Assembly (NCBI RefSeq): GCF_003063375.1
Contig: NZ_NERY01000001.1
Location: 1,550,001 to 1,614,000, forward strand
Direction of reading: 5' to 3'
Length of the DNA stretch: 64,000 nucleotides
From: Limnohabitans sp. MMS-10A-178
Lineage (GTDB): Bacteria; Pseudomonadota; Gammaproteobacteria; Burkholderiales; Burkholderiaceae_C
The notes under the pieces are model-generated. The model was given only the letters and a program-made list of their open reading frames with translations, ran no database searches and was not told the DNA's origin. The translations under genes and the position numbers were made by a program. Of the stretch, positions 36,748 to 44,745 are shown piece by piece (position 1 is the first letter of the stretch; the number at the start of each line of letters is the position of its first letter).

Positions 36748-37713
36748 TTAGCCCAATAAATTGGCCAAAGACAACAAAGCCACCAACACCAGCCACATGA
36801 CGACCGTTCGCCAAACCAAGCCAACAACTTGGGCAAAGTGAGCTAACTCTGGTGGGCGCCCTGGGGTGCTGCTACTGCCTGGCAGTTCTGGCTGCAAAGC
36901 AGCGCCGCCGAGTTGAACGTTGATGGCCCCAGCAGTGGCTGCCAAAATAACGCCGTCGTTGTCATTTGGAAATTTTTCAGCATGATGACGCCAGCCATCC
37001 ATGGCATCTTCAAAACTGCCCATGATGGCAAAACCCATGGCGGTTGCTCTTGCAGGAATCCAATCAATGGCGTGCCAAGAGTCTGTGACCACTTCTTGCA
37101 AAGAGGTGCTGGTCCAGTTGCGATGCTCAGGAAGGGTGTTGGATGCCAGAGTCGGTGTTTGTGCCCAATATCTTTTTGCAAATTCTGCAATTCTGTAGAC
37201 CACTGCACCGACCGGTCCTAAGCCCACGATGGAGAGCAGGGCGTAGCTGAAAAAGACACCAAAAACGTGTCGATGCGCAGACAACACGGAGTGTTCAATG
37301 ACGTGGCGAACGATTTCGTTGCGGGGCAATTCATTGACTTCAACCTGCTGCCAATCGGCCAGAAGTTGACGCGCCAATGGTTCATCACCGTCATTGAGTG
37401 CATCACGAATGCCAGTGAAGTGATGGCTGAACTGGCGAAATCCGAGGGTGACATAAAGCAAGACCACGTTCCAAGCCACAGCAAAGAACCAGCCCAAAAA
37501 ATAGGCCAAGGCCCAATGAATGAGAATGGCCAGACATGCGGGCGCACCGATCAGGAGGGTCCACGCCAACCAAGCTTGTGATTTGGTGCCGCCATCGACA
37601 TGCGAAGCCACCCAGTCTGCCCAACGCCTTAGCCACTGATGCAGGAAATGCGAAGAACCCAAAGGACGTGCTTGTTCTATGACCAATGCCAAAAATAGAG
37701 AGAAGAAGCTCAT
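36748..37713 (-). CDS. CobD/CbiB family membrane protein
   Basis: The ATG at 37713 gives 321 residues (MSFFSLFLALVIEQARPLG). The family makes adenosylcobinamide phosphate in cobalamin synthesis, but this short form with FEDAMDGWRHHAE and GVILAATAGAINVQLGG is a divergent branch found without cob genes in many betaproteobacteria. Four to five hydrophobic segments are present, including the N-terminal and C-terminal ones. No cobalamin gene is seen in the window, so a different role, such as an AmpE-like one, is possible. It lies 7 bp after the nudix gene. Confidence 0.8.
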   Translation of the reverse strand: MSFFSLFLALVIEQARPLGSSHFLHQWLRRWADWVASHVDGGTKSQAWLAWTLLIGAPACLAILIHWALAYFLGWFFAVAWNVVLLYVTLGFRQFSHHFTGIRDALNDGDEPLARQLLADWQQVEVNELPRNEIVRHVIEHSVLSAHRHVFGVFFSYALLSIVGLGPVGAVVYRIAEFAKRYWAQTPTLASNTLPEHRNWTSTSLQEVVTDSWHAIDWIPARATAMGFAIMGSFEDAMDGWRHHAEKFPNDNDGVILAATAGAINVQLGGAALQPELPGSSSTPGRPPELAHFAQVVGLVWRTVVMWLVLVALLSLANLLG

Positions 37714-37720
37714 GACCACA

Positions 37721-38467
37721 TCATAAAGAATTCGAAGCCAATAAGAAGCGATAAAAGTTTCTGATCATGCCCGCAGTGGCGCCCCAGATGAAATATTCTG
37801 TCTCTGGATTGGAAGCATTGGAGGCATTGGAACCATGAGATAGCTTGGTCGTTGCGGGCCGGTAGGGCATGGAGTACCACTGTCTTTGGACCCCATTATT
37901 TTCCCATTGATGAAGGCGATGATTCGCGGGGTCCATGAGGAAAGACAAGGGAACTTCAAAGGCAAACTCAACTTCATAAGCGTTGGTTTGAAGGGTGTGA
38001 TTGGGGGACACCAAAGCAACCACAGGGGTAATGTGAAATGACGTGCCAGTGATATAGCTTGGAAGCTGCCCTAGAACCTCTACATGTTCTGCTGTCAGGC
38101 CGACCTCTTCTTCAGCTTCACGCAGCGCAGCATGTTCTACAGATTGATCATCTGGGTCTACTTTGCCCCCTGGAAATGCAATTTGACCTGCATGCGAGGA
38201 CAGGTGTTGAGTTCTTTGGGTGAGCAAAAGATGAGGTTCATTGCCTTGCTCGCCCCTCATCACAATGGGTACCAAAACGGCCGCAGCTTGGGGAGCACGT
38301 TGTCCCAATGATGGCTCGCGTTTCACCTCTGGGGTCCAAACAGGTGGGTTTTTGAAAACCCCTCTCAGGCTCTCAGCATGGAGCGCAGCTGGCGGCAAAG
38401 CGGGCCAATGTTGATCTTGAACAGACCACGGAATATCGCGAGGGTCAAAGCCCAAGGCATGTTTCAT
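37721..38467 (-). CDS. CoA pyrophosphatase (Nudix hydrolase)
   Basis: A 248-residue Nudix hydrolase. The Nudix box fits GGKVDPDDQSVEHAALREAEEEVGL across two short quotes: GGKVDPDDQSVE then REAEEEVGL (about residues 97-121). The preceding LLTQRTQHLSSHAGQIAFPG matches the UPF0035/NuPxx signature of CoA-cleaving enzymes such as E. coli NudL, which split CoA into phosphopantetheine and 3',5'-ADP. It is preceded by apaH on the same strand with a 32-bp gap, giving two nucleotide-cleaving enzymes in a row. Confidence 0.88.
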   Translation of the reverse strand: MKHALGFDPRDIPWSVQDQHWPALPPAALHAESLRGVFKNPPVWTPEVKREPSLGQRAPQAAAVLVPIVMRGEQGNEPHLLLTQRTQHLSSHAGQIAFPGGKVDPDDQSVEHAALREAEEEVGLTAEHVEVLGQLPSYITGTSFHITPVVALVSPNHTLQTNAYEVEFAFEVPLSFLMDPANHRLHQWENNGVQRQWYSMPYRPATTKLSHGSNASNASNPETEYFIWGATAGMIRNFYRFLLASNSL

Positions 38468-38499
38468 AAGCTTAAGAAAACCATGTCAGGGATGGATGC

Positions 38500-39330
38500 T
38501 CAAAAAGGGGTTTGGTAAGGCGGGCATTTGATTTGAATTTTGCGCGGCTTCTCATCTGTTGAATCTCTTTGGATGGCAGTGAGGCAACCTCCCCAAACAC
38601 AGCCCGTGTCTAGCGCCCAAATATCTTCTCTCTCTACTGCCCCCAAGGTTGACCAATGACCAAATGCAATTTGTGTTCCGATGGTTTTGCGATTTGGAAT
38701 GTCAAACCATGGCAAAAAGCCTTTGGGTGATTTGGCGCTATTTTCTTTGGTTTTAAATTCCATGAGTCCGTTGGTAGAACAAAAACGCAGCCGAGTGAAG
38801 GCATTCAAACTGCATCGCAGTCGATCGAGTCCTTGGAGATTCGGGTCCCATTGAGCAGGCTCATTGCCATACATGTGCATGAAAAATTCAGTTGCGTCTG
38901 GACCGCGCAGTACTTTTTCAATGTCCTGGGCCAACTCCAAAGCGGTGCCAAGCGTCCACTGCGGCAAAACCCCCGCGTGAACCATCAAGACCTCGTGTTT
39001 GTAAATGGCAATGGGTTGATGCCGAAGCCAGTCGAGTAATTCTTGCTGCTTGTCGGCATTCAAAATATCGTCCAGTGTGTCGGTTTTACTTGGTTCACGA
39101 GCGCCAGCCGCAAGCGCCAATAAATGCAAGTCGTGGTTACCCAAGACACATTCAACGCTGGCGCCCAACTGGATCAAGCGCTGCAAAACAGACAGGGAAG
39201 AGGGGCCACGGTTGACCAAATCTCCCAGAACATACAAATGATCACGGCTGGGTGAAAACCCGATTTGGTCCAACAATTGGCCTAAAGGGGCATCACACCC
39301 TTGAAGGTCACCAACCCAATAAACAGACAT
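38500..39330 (-). CDS. apaH: Symmetrical bis(5'-nucleosyl)-tetraphosphatase
   Basis: ApaH hydrolyses Ap4A to two ADP and can remove Np4 caps from RNA. The 276-residue protein has the metallophosphatase motifs VGDLQGCDAPL (residues 6-16), VLGDLVNRGPSS (34-45) and VLGNHDLHLLALA. GHWSTLGA near the C terminus supplies a metal-binding His. Length is as in E. coli (280). It is not next to rsmA/pdxA as in enterobacteria. Confidence 0.94.
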   Translation of the reverse strand: MSVYWVGDLQGCDAPLGQLLDQIGFSPSRDHLYVLGDLVNRGPSSLSVLQRLIQLGASVECVLGNHDLHLLALAAGAREPSKTDTLDDILNADKQQELLDWLRHQPIAIYKHEVLMVHAGVLPQWTLGTALELAQDIEKVLRGPDATEFFMHMYGNEPAQWDPNLQGLDRLRCSLNAFTRLRFCSTNGLMEFKTKENSAKSPKGFLPWFDIPNRKTIGTQIAFGHWSTLGAVEREDIWALDTGCVWGGCLTAIQRDSTDEKPRKIQIKCPPYQTPF

Positions 39331-39440
39331 TTACTTCCAAATTCAGTCAGAAAGCACCATTGTGGACGGTTTTTTGTCTTTTTTGAGCCGCGCAGCCAAA
39401 GGCTATTTCATTCGCATTGTGGCCTTGGCACAATGTAGGT

Positions 39441-40745
39441 ATGGATATCTTAATGATTGTGCTTCTCACCCTGATCAATGGCGTGTTTGCCATGTCTGAA
39501 CTGGCACTGGCTTCAAGCCGAAAAGCAAGACTGGCAGCCATGGAAGAGGCTGGTGACAAAGGTGCAGCAACCGCACTCAAGCTGCTTGAAAACCCCACCC
39601 AGTTTTTGTCTACGGTTCAAGTTGGCATTACGTCGATCGGGGTTATGAATGGCATTTTTGGAGAGGCTGCATTCAGCCCTGCTGTCGCCACTTGGCTCAT
39701 GGGTTTTGGCCTCACTGAATCTATTGCGGGCTCCACAGCCACCGGCCTGGTGGTCACTGCAATCACCTTCACCACCATCATTTTTGGTGAGTTGGTACCT
39801 AAAAGAATTGGTCAGTTGTACCCAGAACCTGTAGCCAGAATTGTGGCCAGGCCCATGGCTTGGCTGGCCAGTGTGGCCAGACCATTTGTAGGTTTGCTCT
39901 CTATTTGTACCCATGCAGTCCTTAAGTTGTTGCGCATTGATGCCCGCGGCAACCGCGCAGTGACCGAGGAGGAAATCACGGCCAGCTTGGAAGAGGGGGT
40001 GGATGCGGGTCTGATTGAAGCGCATGAGCATCAAATGGTCAGGAATGTTTTTCATTTGGACGACAGGCCTCTGACCTCTTTGATGGTTCCACGGCTTGAC
40101 ATTCAATGGTTTGAAGCGGGCATGACCCGAAGCGAATGCTTGGCGCAGGTGGGTCTTGACGACGGCGCAGAGGGCCACTCTTGGTACCCGGTTTGTCGTG
40201 GGAATTTGGACGATGTGGTGGGCGTGGTCAGTGTTGCGCGCCTGGTCTCGCTGCCAGCGGAGGATGAATCTCCAGTGGAGAAATTTGTACTCCCCGCCAC
40301 ATTTGTGCCTGAAACCCTGAGTGGCATGACCTTGTTGGAGCAATTACGAGATAAATCAGGTCGGATTGTCTTCGTTGTTGATGAATATGGTGTGGTTCAA
40401 GGTCTGTTAACGCCCAGAGATTTACTCGAGGCGATCACGGGTGAACTTAAACCTTTCACTGTTGAAGATGCTTGGGCTTCCCGTCAAGCAGATGGCGCTT
40501 GGGTTTTGGATGGCTTGATGCCCGTCAATGAGCTGAAGTCGAGACTCGATATCAAGCAATTGAATGGCGAAGAAAGAGGAATATTTAATACATTAGGTGG
40601 ATTTATTTTTGCCGAATTGGGTTATCTGCCTAAAGTAGGAGATATTGTGCAAAGTGAAGGGTGGGATTTTGAAGTTTTATCCCTTGAAGGTCGGCGAATA
40701 GACAAGGTAAATGCTAAATTTGTTAACCCAATAATGGATTTATAA
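39441..40745 (+). CDS. CNNM/HlyC-CorC family membrane protein
   Basis: The ATG at 39441 gives 434 residues. The N-terminal DUF21 (CNNM) domain has about four membrane segments (1-150) with STVQVGITSIGVMNGIFGE. Two CBS domains follow (about 190-330), including IVFVVDEYGVVQGLLTPRDLLEAI, and a CorC/HlyC C-terminal domain (about 350-434) ends the protein. The family is annotated as hemolysin-like, but evidence favours magnesium/metal homeostasis; hemolysis should not be assumed. Its 3' end, from about 40560, turns noticeably AT-rich into the H-NS promoter region. Confidence 0.88.
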   Translation: MDILMIVLLTLINGVFAMSELALASSRKARLAAMEEAGDKGAATALKLLENPTQFLSTVQVGITSIGVMNGIFGEAAFSPAVATWLMGFGLTESIAGSTATGLVVTAITFTTIIFGELVPKRIGQLYPEPVARIVARPMAWLASVARPFVGLLSICTHAVLKLLRIDARGNRAVTEEEITASLEEGVDAGLIEAHEHQMVRNVFHLDDRPLTSLMVPRLDIQWFEAGMTRSECLAQVGLDDGAEGHSWYPVCRGNLDDVVGVVSVARLVSLPAEDESPVEKFVLPATFVPETLSGMTLLEQLRDKSGRIVFVVDEYGVVQGLLTPRDLLEAITGELKPFTVEDAWASRQADGAWVLDGLMPVNELKSRLDIKQLNGEERGIFNTLGGFIFAELGYLPKVGDIVQSEGWDFEVLSLEGRRIDKVNAKFVNPIMDL

Positions 40746-40765
40746 TTTTTATAATATTGATTCGA

Positions 40766-40793
40766 TTGATTTTTATTTAAATTAGGTTATTAT
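40766..40793 (+). promoter_or_regulatory. Probable promoter of the H-NS-family gene
   Basis: TTGATT (40766-40771), 16-bp spacer, TATTAT (40788-40793) in a strongly AT-rich stretch (40741-40800) that also contains two TATAAT sequences (40741-40746, 40750-40755). A start near 40800 is predicted. AT-rich curved DNA is the type of site H-NS proteins bind, so autoregulation is plausible. Confidence 0.5.
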
Positions 40794-40799
40794 CCAAAT

Positions 40800-40818
40800 G
40801 CTTGTTTATCAAACAAGC
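40800..40818 (+). promoter_or_regulatory. 8-bp hairpin at the predicted 5' end of the H-NS-family mRNA
   Basis: GCTTGTTT (40800-40807) and AAACAAGC (40811-40818) form a perfect stem with a 3-base loop, at the predicted transcription start and 23 bp before the ATG. It is not followed by a solid T run, so a terminator for the upstream gene is less likely. Confidence 0.5.
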
Positions 40819-40841
40819 TTATTATCTTTATAGGGAATACG

Positions 40842-41147
40842 ATGACTAACACATACAAAGAATTATTAATACAGCGTGAAGCCTTAGAGCAAGCAATTGC
40901 AAGCGCTCGTCAGCAAGAATTAGCTGAGGCAATTCGCAAATCGCGTGAATTGGTGGCTGAGTTTGGATTAACTGTTCAGGATATATTTCCAGCTGGCCGT
41001 GGTGCCGCAAAATCCGCAGGTAAATCAAATGGTGGCAAAGTTGCAGCCAAGTACCGCGATCCTGCCACAGGTCAATCATGGACTGGCCGAGGCAAAGCGC
41101 CAAAATGGATTGATGGAAAAGACCGCGCTCAATTCCTAATTGCTTGA
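40842..41147 (+). CDS. H-NS family nucleoid-associated protein
   Basis: A 101-residue protein of the H-NS/StpA superfamily. Residues 1-50 form a charged coiled-coil-like oligomerisation helix (REALEQAIASARQQELAEAI). The C terminus YRDPATGQSWTGRGKAPKWID (about 69-89) is the DNA-binding motif that inserts the GRG-type hook into the minor groove of AT-rich DNA. Burkholderiales carry several such small paralogues (Bv3F/H-NS-like). It has its own promoter and a strong terminator, so it is monocistronic. Confidence 0.92.
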   Translation: MTNTYKELLIQREALEQAIASARQQELAEAIRKSRELVAEFGLTVQDIFPAGRGAAKSAGKSNGGKVAAKYRDPATGQSWTGRGKAPKWIDGKDRAQFLIA

Positions 41148-41166
41148 AGTTTTAACTGAGAGTCCC

Positions 41167-41192
41167 AAAAGGCCGCTGATTGCGGCCTTTTT
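41167..41192 (+). terminator. Rho-independent terminator after the H-NS-family gene
   Basis: Perfect 10-bp stem AAAAGGCCGC / GCGGCCTTTT with loop TGATT and a T run, 20 bp after the stop codon. Confidence 0.9.
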
Positions 41193-41206
41193 CACATGGC
41201 AAGAGG

Positions 41207-41234
41207 TTGTAGAATCAATTTGTCTTTTTATAAG
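41207..41234 (+). promoter_or_regulatory. Possible uppS promoter
   Basis: TTGTAG (41207-41212), 16-bp spacer, TATAAG (41229-41234). The gene needs its own promoter because a terminator precedes it. The predicted start (about 41241) falls only a few bases before the TTG start codon, implying a leaderless or nearly leaderless mRNA. Confidence 0.35.
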
Positions 41235-41243
41235 TGAATTTAA

Positions 41244-41954
41244 TTGACTTCGAACACGCTTCCAAAGCACATTGGCATCATCATGGACGGCAATCGCCGT
41301 TGGGCCAAAAAACGGCTTTTACCGGCTGCCTTGGGACATGCATCGGGTGCCAAGCGCGTTCGATCCTTGGTCGAAACCTGCATCAGAACCAATATCCCCC
41401 ACCTCAGTTTGTTTGCGTTCAGCACTGAAAACTGGCGTCGCCCTCCAGAAGAGGTGTCGGTATTGATGAATCTTTTTGCGAGTTATTTGCAAAAAGAAGT
41501 TGATGACATGGAAAAAAATGGTGTCTGCTTGAAAATCGTGGGCGATCAATCCAAGTTCAGTGAAGAGTTACAAGACTTGATTTCTCGGGCTGAAAAACAA
41601 ACGCAGCACAACACCAAAATCACCTTGCGAGTGGCAGCCAACTACGGTGGCCGATGGGACATGGTTCAAGCGGCGCAATCTTGGCAGCGAGCCAATCCCA
41701 ATGCCTCTCTGGACAGCCTCACTGAGAATTCTCTCGCGCCTTTTTTGTGCACCGCAGATGCACCTGAAATGGACCTGCTCATTCGAACTGGTGGTGAATC
41801 TCGCGTGAGCAACTTCATGCTCTGGCAGGCGGCTTATGCCGAAATGTTTTTCATTGACACGCTTTGGCCCGATTTCACTACCAAGCAGTTCAACGAGGCG
41901 CTTGAGTGGTTCTCCAAACGCGATCGCCGTTTTGGCTCTGCCGCACCTTTTTAG
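41244..41954 (+). CDS. uppS: Isoprenyl transferase (undecaprenyl diphosphate synthase family)
   Basis: A cis-prenyltransferase of 236 residues. HIGIIMDGNRRWAKKR places the catalytic Asp at residue 15, FAFSTENWRRPPEEV is the isopentenyl-diphosphate site, and DLLIRTGGESRVSNFMLWQ the C-terminal signature. The only start ahead of the first strand is a TTG at 41244, directly preceded by an in-frame stop (TAA at 41241) and lacking a ribosome-binding site. UppS normally lies in the frr-uppS-cdsA-dxr cluster; here it stands alone between an H-NS gene and a helicase, so it may be a paralogue. Its stop overlaps that of the converging helicase. Confidence 0.88.
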   Translation: MTSNTLPKHIGIIMDGNRRWAKKRLLPAALGHASGAKRVRSLVETCIRTNIPHLSLFAFSTENWRRPPEEVSVLMNLFASYLQKEVDDMEKNGVCLKIVGDQSKFSEELQDLISRAEKQTQHNTKITLRVAANYGGRWDMVQAAQSWQRANPNASLDSLTENSLAPFLCTADAPEMDLLIRTGGESRVSNFMLWQAAYAEMFFIDTLWPDFTTKQFNEALEWFSKRDRRFGSAAPF

Positions 41955-43249
41955 TTTTCGGCTTTGCCTTTCAAGGCACTTTGCTTAGCAGCCAGTTCCC
42001 TTAACTTGTCTTTCTTACTGGGTCGTTTGCCTTTGATGCCGCCATGACTTGGGCCTTGGGGTGCCACGGGTGCAGTGGCTTCAAAGCCCATCAAAGTTTC
42101 TAGGTCGAGCTTCACGGCATGGCGTTTTTCGATGAGTGACCAGTGAGGCAAAGATTCAGGGGTGACAAAGCTGATGGCCAAACCCTCTTCGCCTGCGCGA
42201 CCTGTTCGGCCAATGCGGTGGGTGTAATCGACCGCCGATCTGGGCAAGTCAAAATTGACGACAGCGGGTAATTTTTCAATGTCCAAGCCCCTCGCTGCCA
42301 AGTCGGTGGCCAATACCACCTTGACCCGTTGCGCTTTGAAGTCGGCCAAAACCTGCTGCCTTTTTCCTTGACTCAGTTGGCCATGAAAAGGCTCTGCGGC
42401 AATGCCGGCCACACGAAGTTTGGCCGCCACGATTTCACTGCTGTGTTGGGTGGCTACAAAAACCAAAGCTTGTTTGAGAGGAGTCTCTTTGATGAGGTGC
42501 TTCAAGAGTTGGGTGCGTTTGCCAACATCTGTATAAATGGCACGTTGCACAATGACAGACGGCTGCGGCGCTTCGCCTTCGATGTGAATCACCAGCGGAT
42601 CTTGTAGCATCGCTTGCGCCAAGGGATACATGCTGGCTGGTTTTGTGGCAGAGAGCAACAAGGTTTGCCGATGCTTGGGCAGTTGTCGCAAAATTGTTTG
42701 AAGCTCCTCTTGAAATCCAAGCTCCAACAATTTATCGGCTTCATCCAAGACCAGGGTTTGAACCTGAGAGAGATGCAGAGCGTTGTGGGCCATCAGATCA
42801 ATCAAGCGACCTGGGGTGGCGATCAAAATGTCGGTACCACCTCTAAGTCCCATCATTTGAGGGTTGATGGACACGCCCCCAAAAACGACCGTGATCTTGC
42901 AAAGTCGCCCCCATTGAGCCGTCAAACCCATGAAAGTTTGACTGACTTGAATGGCCAATTCGCGGGTGGGAACCAAAACCAAGGTTCGAATCAATTTGGT
43001 GTTTCTGACATCACCCAAAGACCTTGTTGCATGCGCATTATCAGTGGGAAATGTGCGCGCCAGCTTCTCAATGAGGGGCAAGGTGTAGGCCAAAGTTTTG
43101 CCAGAACCTGTGGGCGCGGTAACCCACGCATCTCGCCCAAGCAGAACCCCTGGGATCAGCTCAAGTTGGACTGGCGTAGGCGCAGGGTAAGTTTTGGGTT
43201 TAAGTGCTTTGAGCAACTCGGGCGAAAGGCCCAGATCTTTGAACGGCAT
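41951..43249 (-). CDS. DEAD-box RNA helicase (second)
   Basis: The ATG at 43249 (MPFKDLGLSPELLKAL) gives 432 residues. The Q motif KTYPAPTPVQLELIP, motif I TAPTGSGKTLAY, PTRELA, TPGR, VLDEADKLLELGF, LSAT, AARGLDIEKLP and HRIGRTGRAGEEG are complete. The short basic C-terminal tail (KGKRPSKKDKLRELAAKQ) differs from the long RGG tail of the helicase at 31557. It is RhlE-like; the exact subfamily is uncertain. It diverges from rmlA across 60 bp containing the inverted repeat CATAAG / CTTATG (43260-43273). Confidence 0.9.
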   Translation of the reverse strand: MPFKDLGLSPELLKALKPKTYPAPTPVQLELIPGVLLGRDAWVTAPTGSGKTLAYTLPLIEKLARTFPTDNAHATRSLGDVRNTKLIRTLVLVPTRELAIQVSQTFMGLTAQWGRLCKITVVFGGVSINPQMMGLRGGTDILIATPGRLIDLMAHNALHLSQVQTLVLDEADKLLELGFQEELQTILRQLPKHRQTLLLSATKPASMYPLAQAMLQDPLVIHIEGEAPQPSVIVQRAIYTDVGKRTQLLKHLIKETPLKQALVFVATQHSSEIVAAKLRVAGIAAEPFHGQLSQGKRQQVLADFKAQRVKVVLATDLAARGLDIEKLPAVVNFDLPRSAVDYTHRIGRTGRAGEEGLAISFVTPESLPHWSLIEKRHAVKLDLETLMGFEATAPVAPQGPSHGGIKGKRPSKKDKLRELAAKQSALKGKAEN

Positions 43250-43309
43250 AGTGTGCAAGCATAAGTGCTTATGGCTTGATCTGGACGCAAGTCATGGCAA
43301 AATTGCAGG

Positions 43310-44188
43310 ATGAATACACGCAGAGGCATTATTTTGGCGGGTGGGAGTGGTACCCGCTTGTATCCCGTGACACAAGCGGTCTCCAAGCAATTGATGCCTG
43401 TCTACGACAAGCCCATGGTCTACTATCCATTGACCACACTCATGTTGGCCGGTATCAAAGATATTCTGCTCATCAGCACCCCGCAGGATACGCCTAGATT
43501 TTCAGATTTGTTGGGCGATGGCAGCCAGTGGGGGATGAACATTCAGTATGCGGTTCAGCCCAGTCCTGATGGCTTGGCGCAGGCCTTCATCATTGGCAAA
43601 GAATTTGTAGGCAATCAACCCAGTGCCTTGGTCCTTGGCGACAATATTTTTTACGGGCATGACCTCGTTAAGTTGATGCAAAGGGCAGCTTCACAAACAC
43701 AGGGTGCCAGTGTGTTTGCATACCATGTGCACGATCCTGAGCGCTATGGTGTGGTGTCCTTCGACAGCCAGCAGCGTGCATTGAGCATTGAAGAAAAGCC
43801 AAAGCAACCCAAAAGCAATTTTGCTGTCACCGGACTTTATTTTTACGATCAACAGGTGTGTGACATTGCTGCCAGCATCAAGCCTTCGGCAAGGGGGGAA
43901 TTGGAAATCACCGATGTGAATCGATGCTACCTAGCGCAAGAGCAGTTGAATGTCGAAATCATGGGCCGAGGCTACGCATGGTTAGACACTGGCACGCATG
44001 ACAGCTTGCACGAGGCAGCAGCCTTCATTGCCACCTTGCAAAAGAGGCAAGGCCTGATGGTGGCTTGTCCAGAAGAAATTGCATTCGCCCAAAAGTGGAT
44101 TGATGCATCTCAGGTGCAAAAACTGGCTCAGCCCTTGGCCAAAAATGGCTATGGCCAATATTTGTTGAGTTTATTGAAGGCGTATTGA
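43310..44188 (+). CDS. rmlA: Glucose-1-phosphate thymidylyltransferase
   Basis: RmlA (RfbA) makes dTDP-glucose from dTTP and glucose-1-phosphate, the first step to dTDP-L-rhamnose. The 292-residue protein has the start [17 protein letters not shown], the [16 protein letters not shown] block and [11 protein letters not shown], with Asp/Lys catalytic residues in the expected places. Length is as in E. coli (293). It overlaps rmlC (TGATG). rmlB and rmlD are not in this window. Confidence 0.95.
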   Translation: MNTRRGIILAGGSGTRLYPVTQAVSKQLMPVYDKPMVYYPLTTLMLAGIKDILLISTPQDTPRFSDLLGDGSQWGMNIQYAVQPSPDGLAQAFIIGKEFVGNQPSALVLGDNIFYGHDLVKLMQRAASQTQGASVFAYHVHDPERYGVVSFDSQQRALSIEEKPKQPKSNFAVTGLYFYDQQVCDIAASIKPSARGELEITDVNRCYLAQEQLNVEIMGRGYAWLDTGTHDSLHEAAAFIATLQKRQGLMVACPEEIAFAQKWIDASQVQKLAQPLAKNGYGQYLLSLLKAY

Positions 44189-44745
44189 TGGCCTACACAG
44201 TGACGCCAAGCAGACTCCAAGATGTCTTGCTCTTAGAGCCCCAAATTTTTGGTGATTCAAGGGGCTTTTTTTATGAAAGTTTCAATGCCCGCGACTTCGC
44301 ATTAGCCACAGGTTTGAGCGTCGAGTTTGTTCAAGACAACCACAGCATGTCCTCGCAGGGTGTATTGCGCGGATTGCATTACCAAATTCAACACGCCCAG
44401 GGAAAGTTAGTGAGAGTGGTTCGTGGCGAGGTGTTTGATGTGGCTGTAGACCTTAGAAAGAATTCCTCCACTTTTGGCCAATGGACGGGATTTCACTTGA
44501 GTGCAGAAAACGCCAAACAGGTTTGGGTTCCACCTGGCTTTGCGCATGGCTTCTTGGTTCTCAGTGAATCTGCCGAGTTTTTGTACAAAACCACCGACTA
44601 TTGGTATCCAGAGTTTGAGCGCACCTTGCTCTGGAACGACCCCTCACTGGGCATTGATTGGCCCTTGCCTTCAAGCTTGACCGCGCCTTTGTTGGCAGCC
44701 AAAGACGCAGCGGGTTTGCCGCTGTCTAAGGCTGAAACTTTCTAA
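44188..44745 (+). CDS. rmlC: dTDP-4-dehydrorhamnose 3,5-epimerase
   Basis: RmlC epimerises dTDP-4-keto-6-deoxyglucose at C3 and C5. The ATG at 44188 overlaps the rmlA stop and gives 185 residues. Active-site motifs are FVQDNHSMSSQGVLRGLHYQ (catalytic His near residue 62), RGEVFDVAVDLR and VPPGFAHGFLVLS. It is a cupin fold, homodimeric in the family. It converges with the kinase gene with no gap. Product feeds O-antigen or other rhamnose-containing glycans. Confidence 0.95.
   Translation: MAYTVTPSRLQDVLLLEPQIFGDSRGFFYESFNARDFALATGLSVEFVQDNHSMSSQGVLRGLHYQIQHAQGKLVRVVRGEVFDVAVDLRKNSSTFGQWTGFHLSAENAKQVWVPPGFAHGFLVLSESAEFLYKTTDYWYPEFERTLLWNDPSLGIDWPLPSSLTAPLLAAKDAAGLPLSKAETF

Noticed and set aside
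41951..41954. 4-bp overlap of uppS and helicase stop codons as a sign of misassembly
   Set aside because: Converging genes with overlapping stops are normal; both proteins are complete at their C termini.
43260..43273. Inverted repeat CATAAG / CTTATG between the second helicase and rmlA
   Set aside because: Short and no regulator is suggested by context; kept only as a note in the helicase entry.
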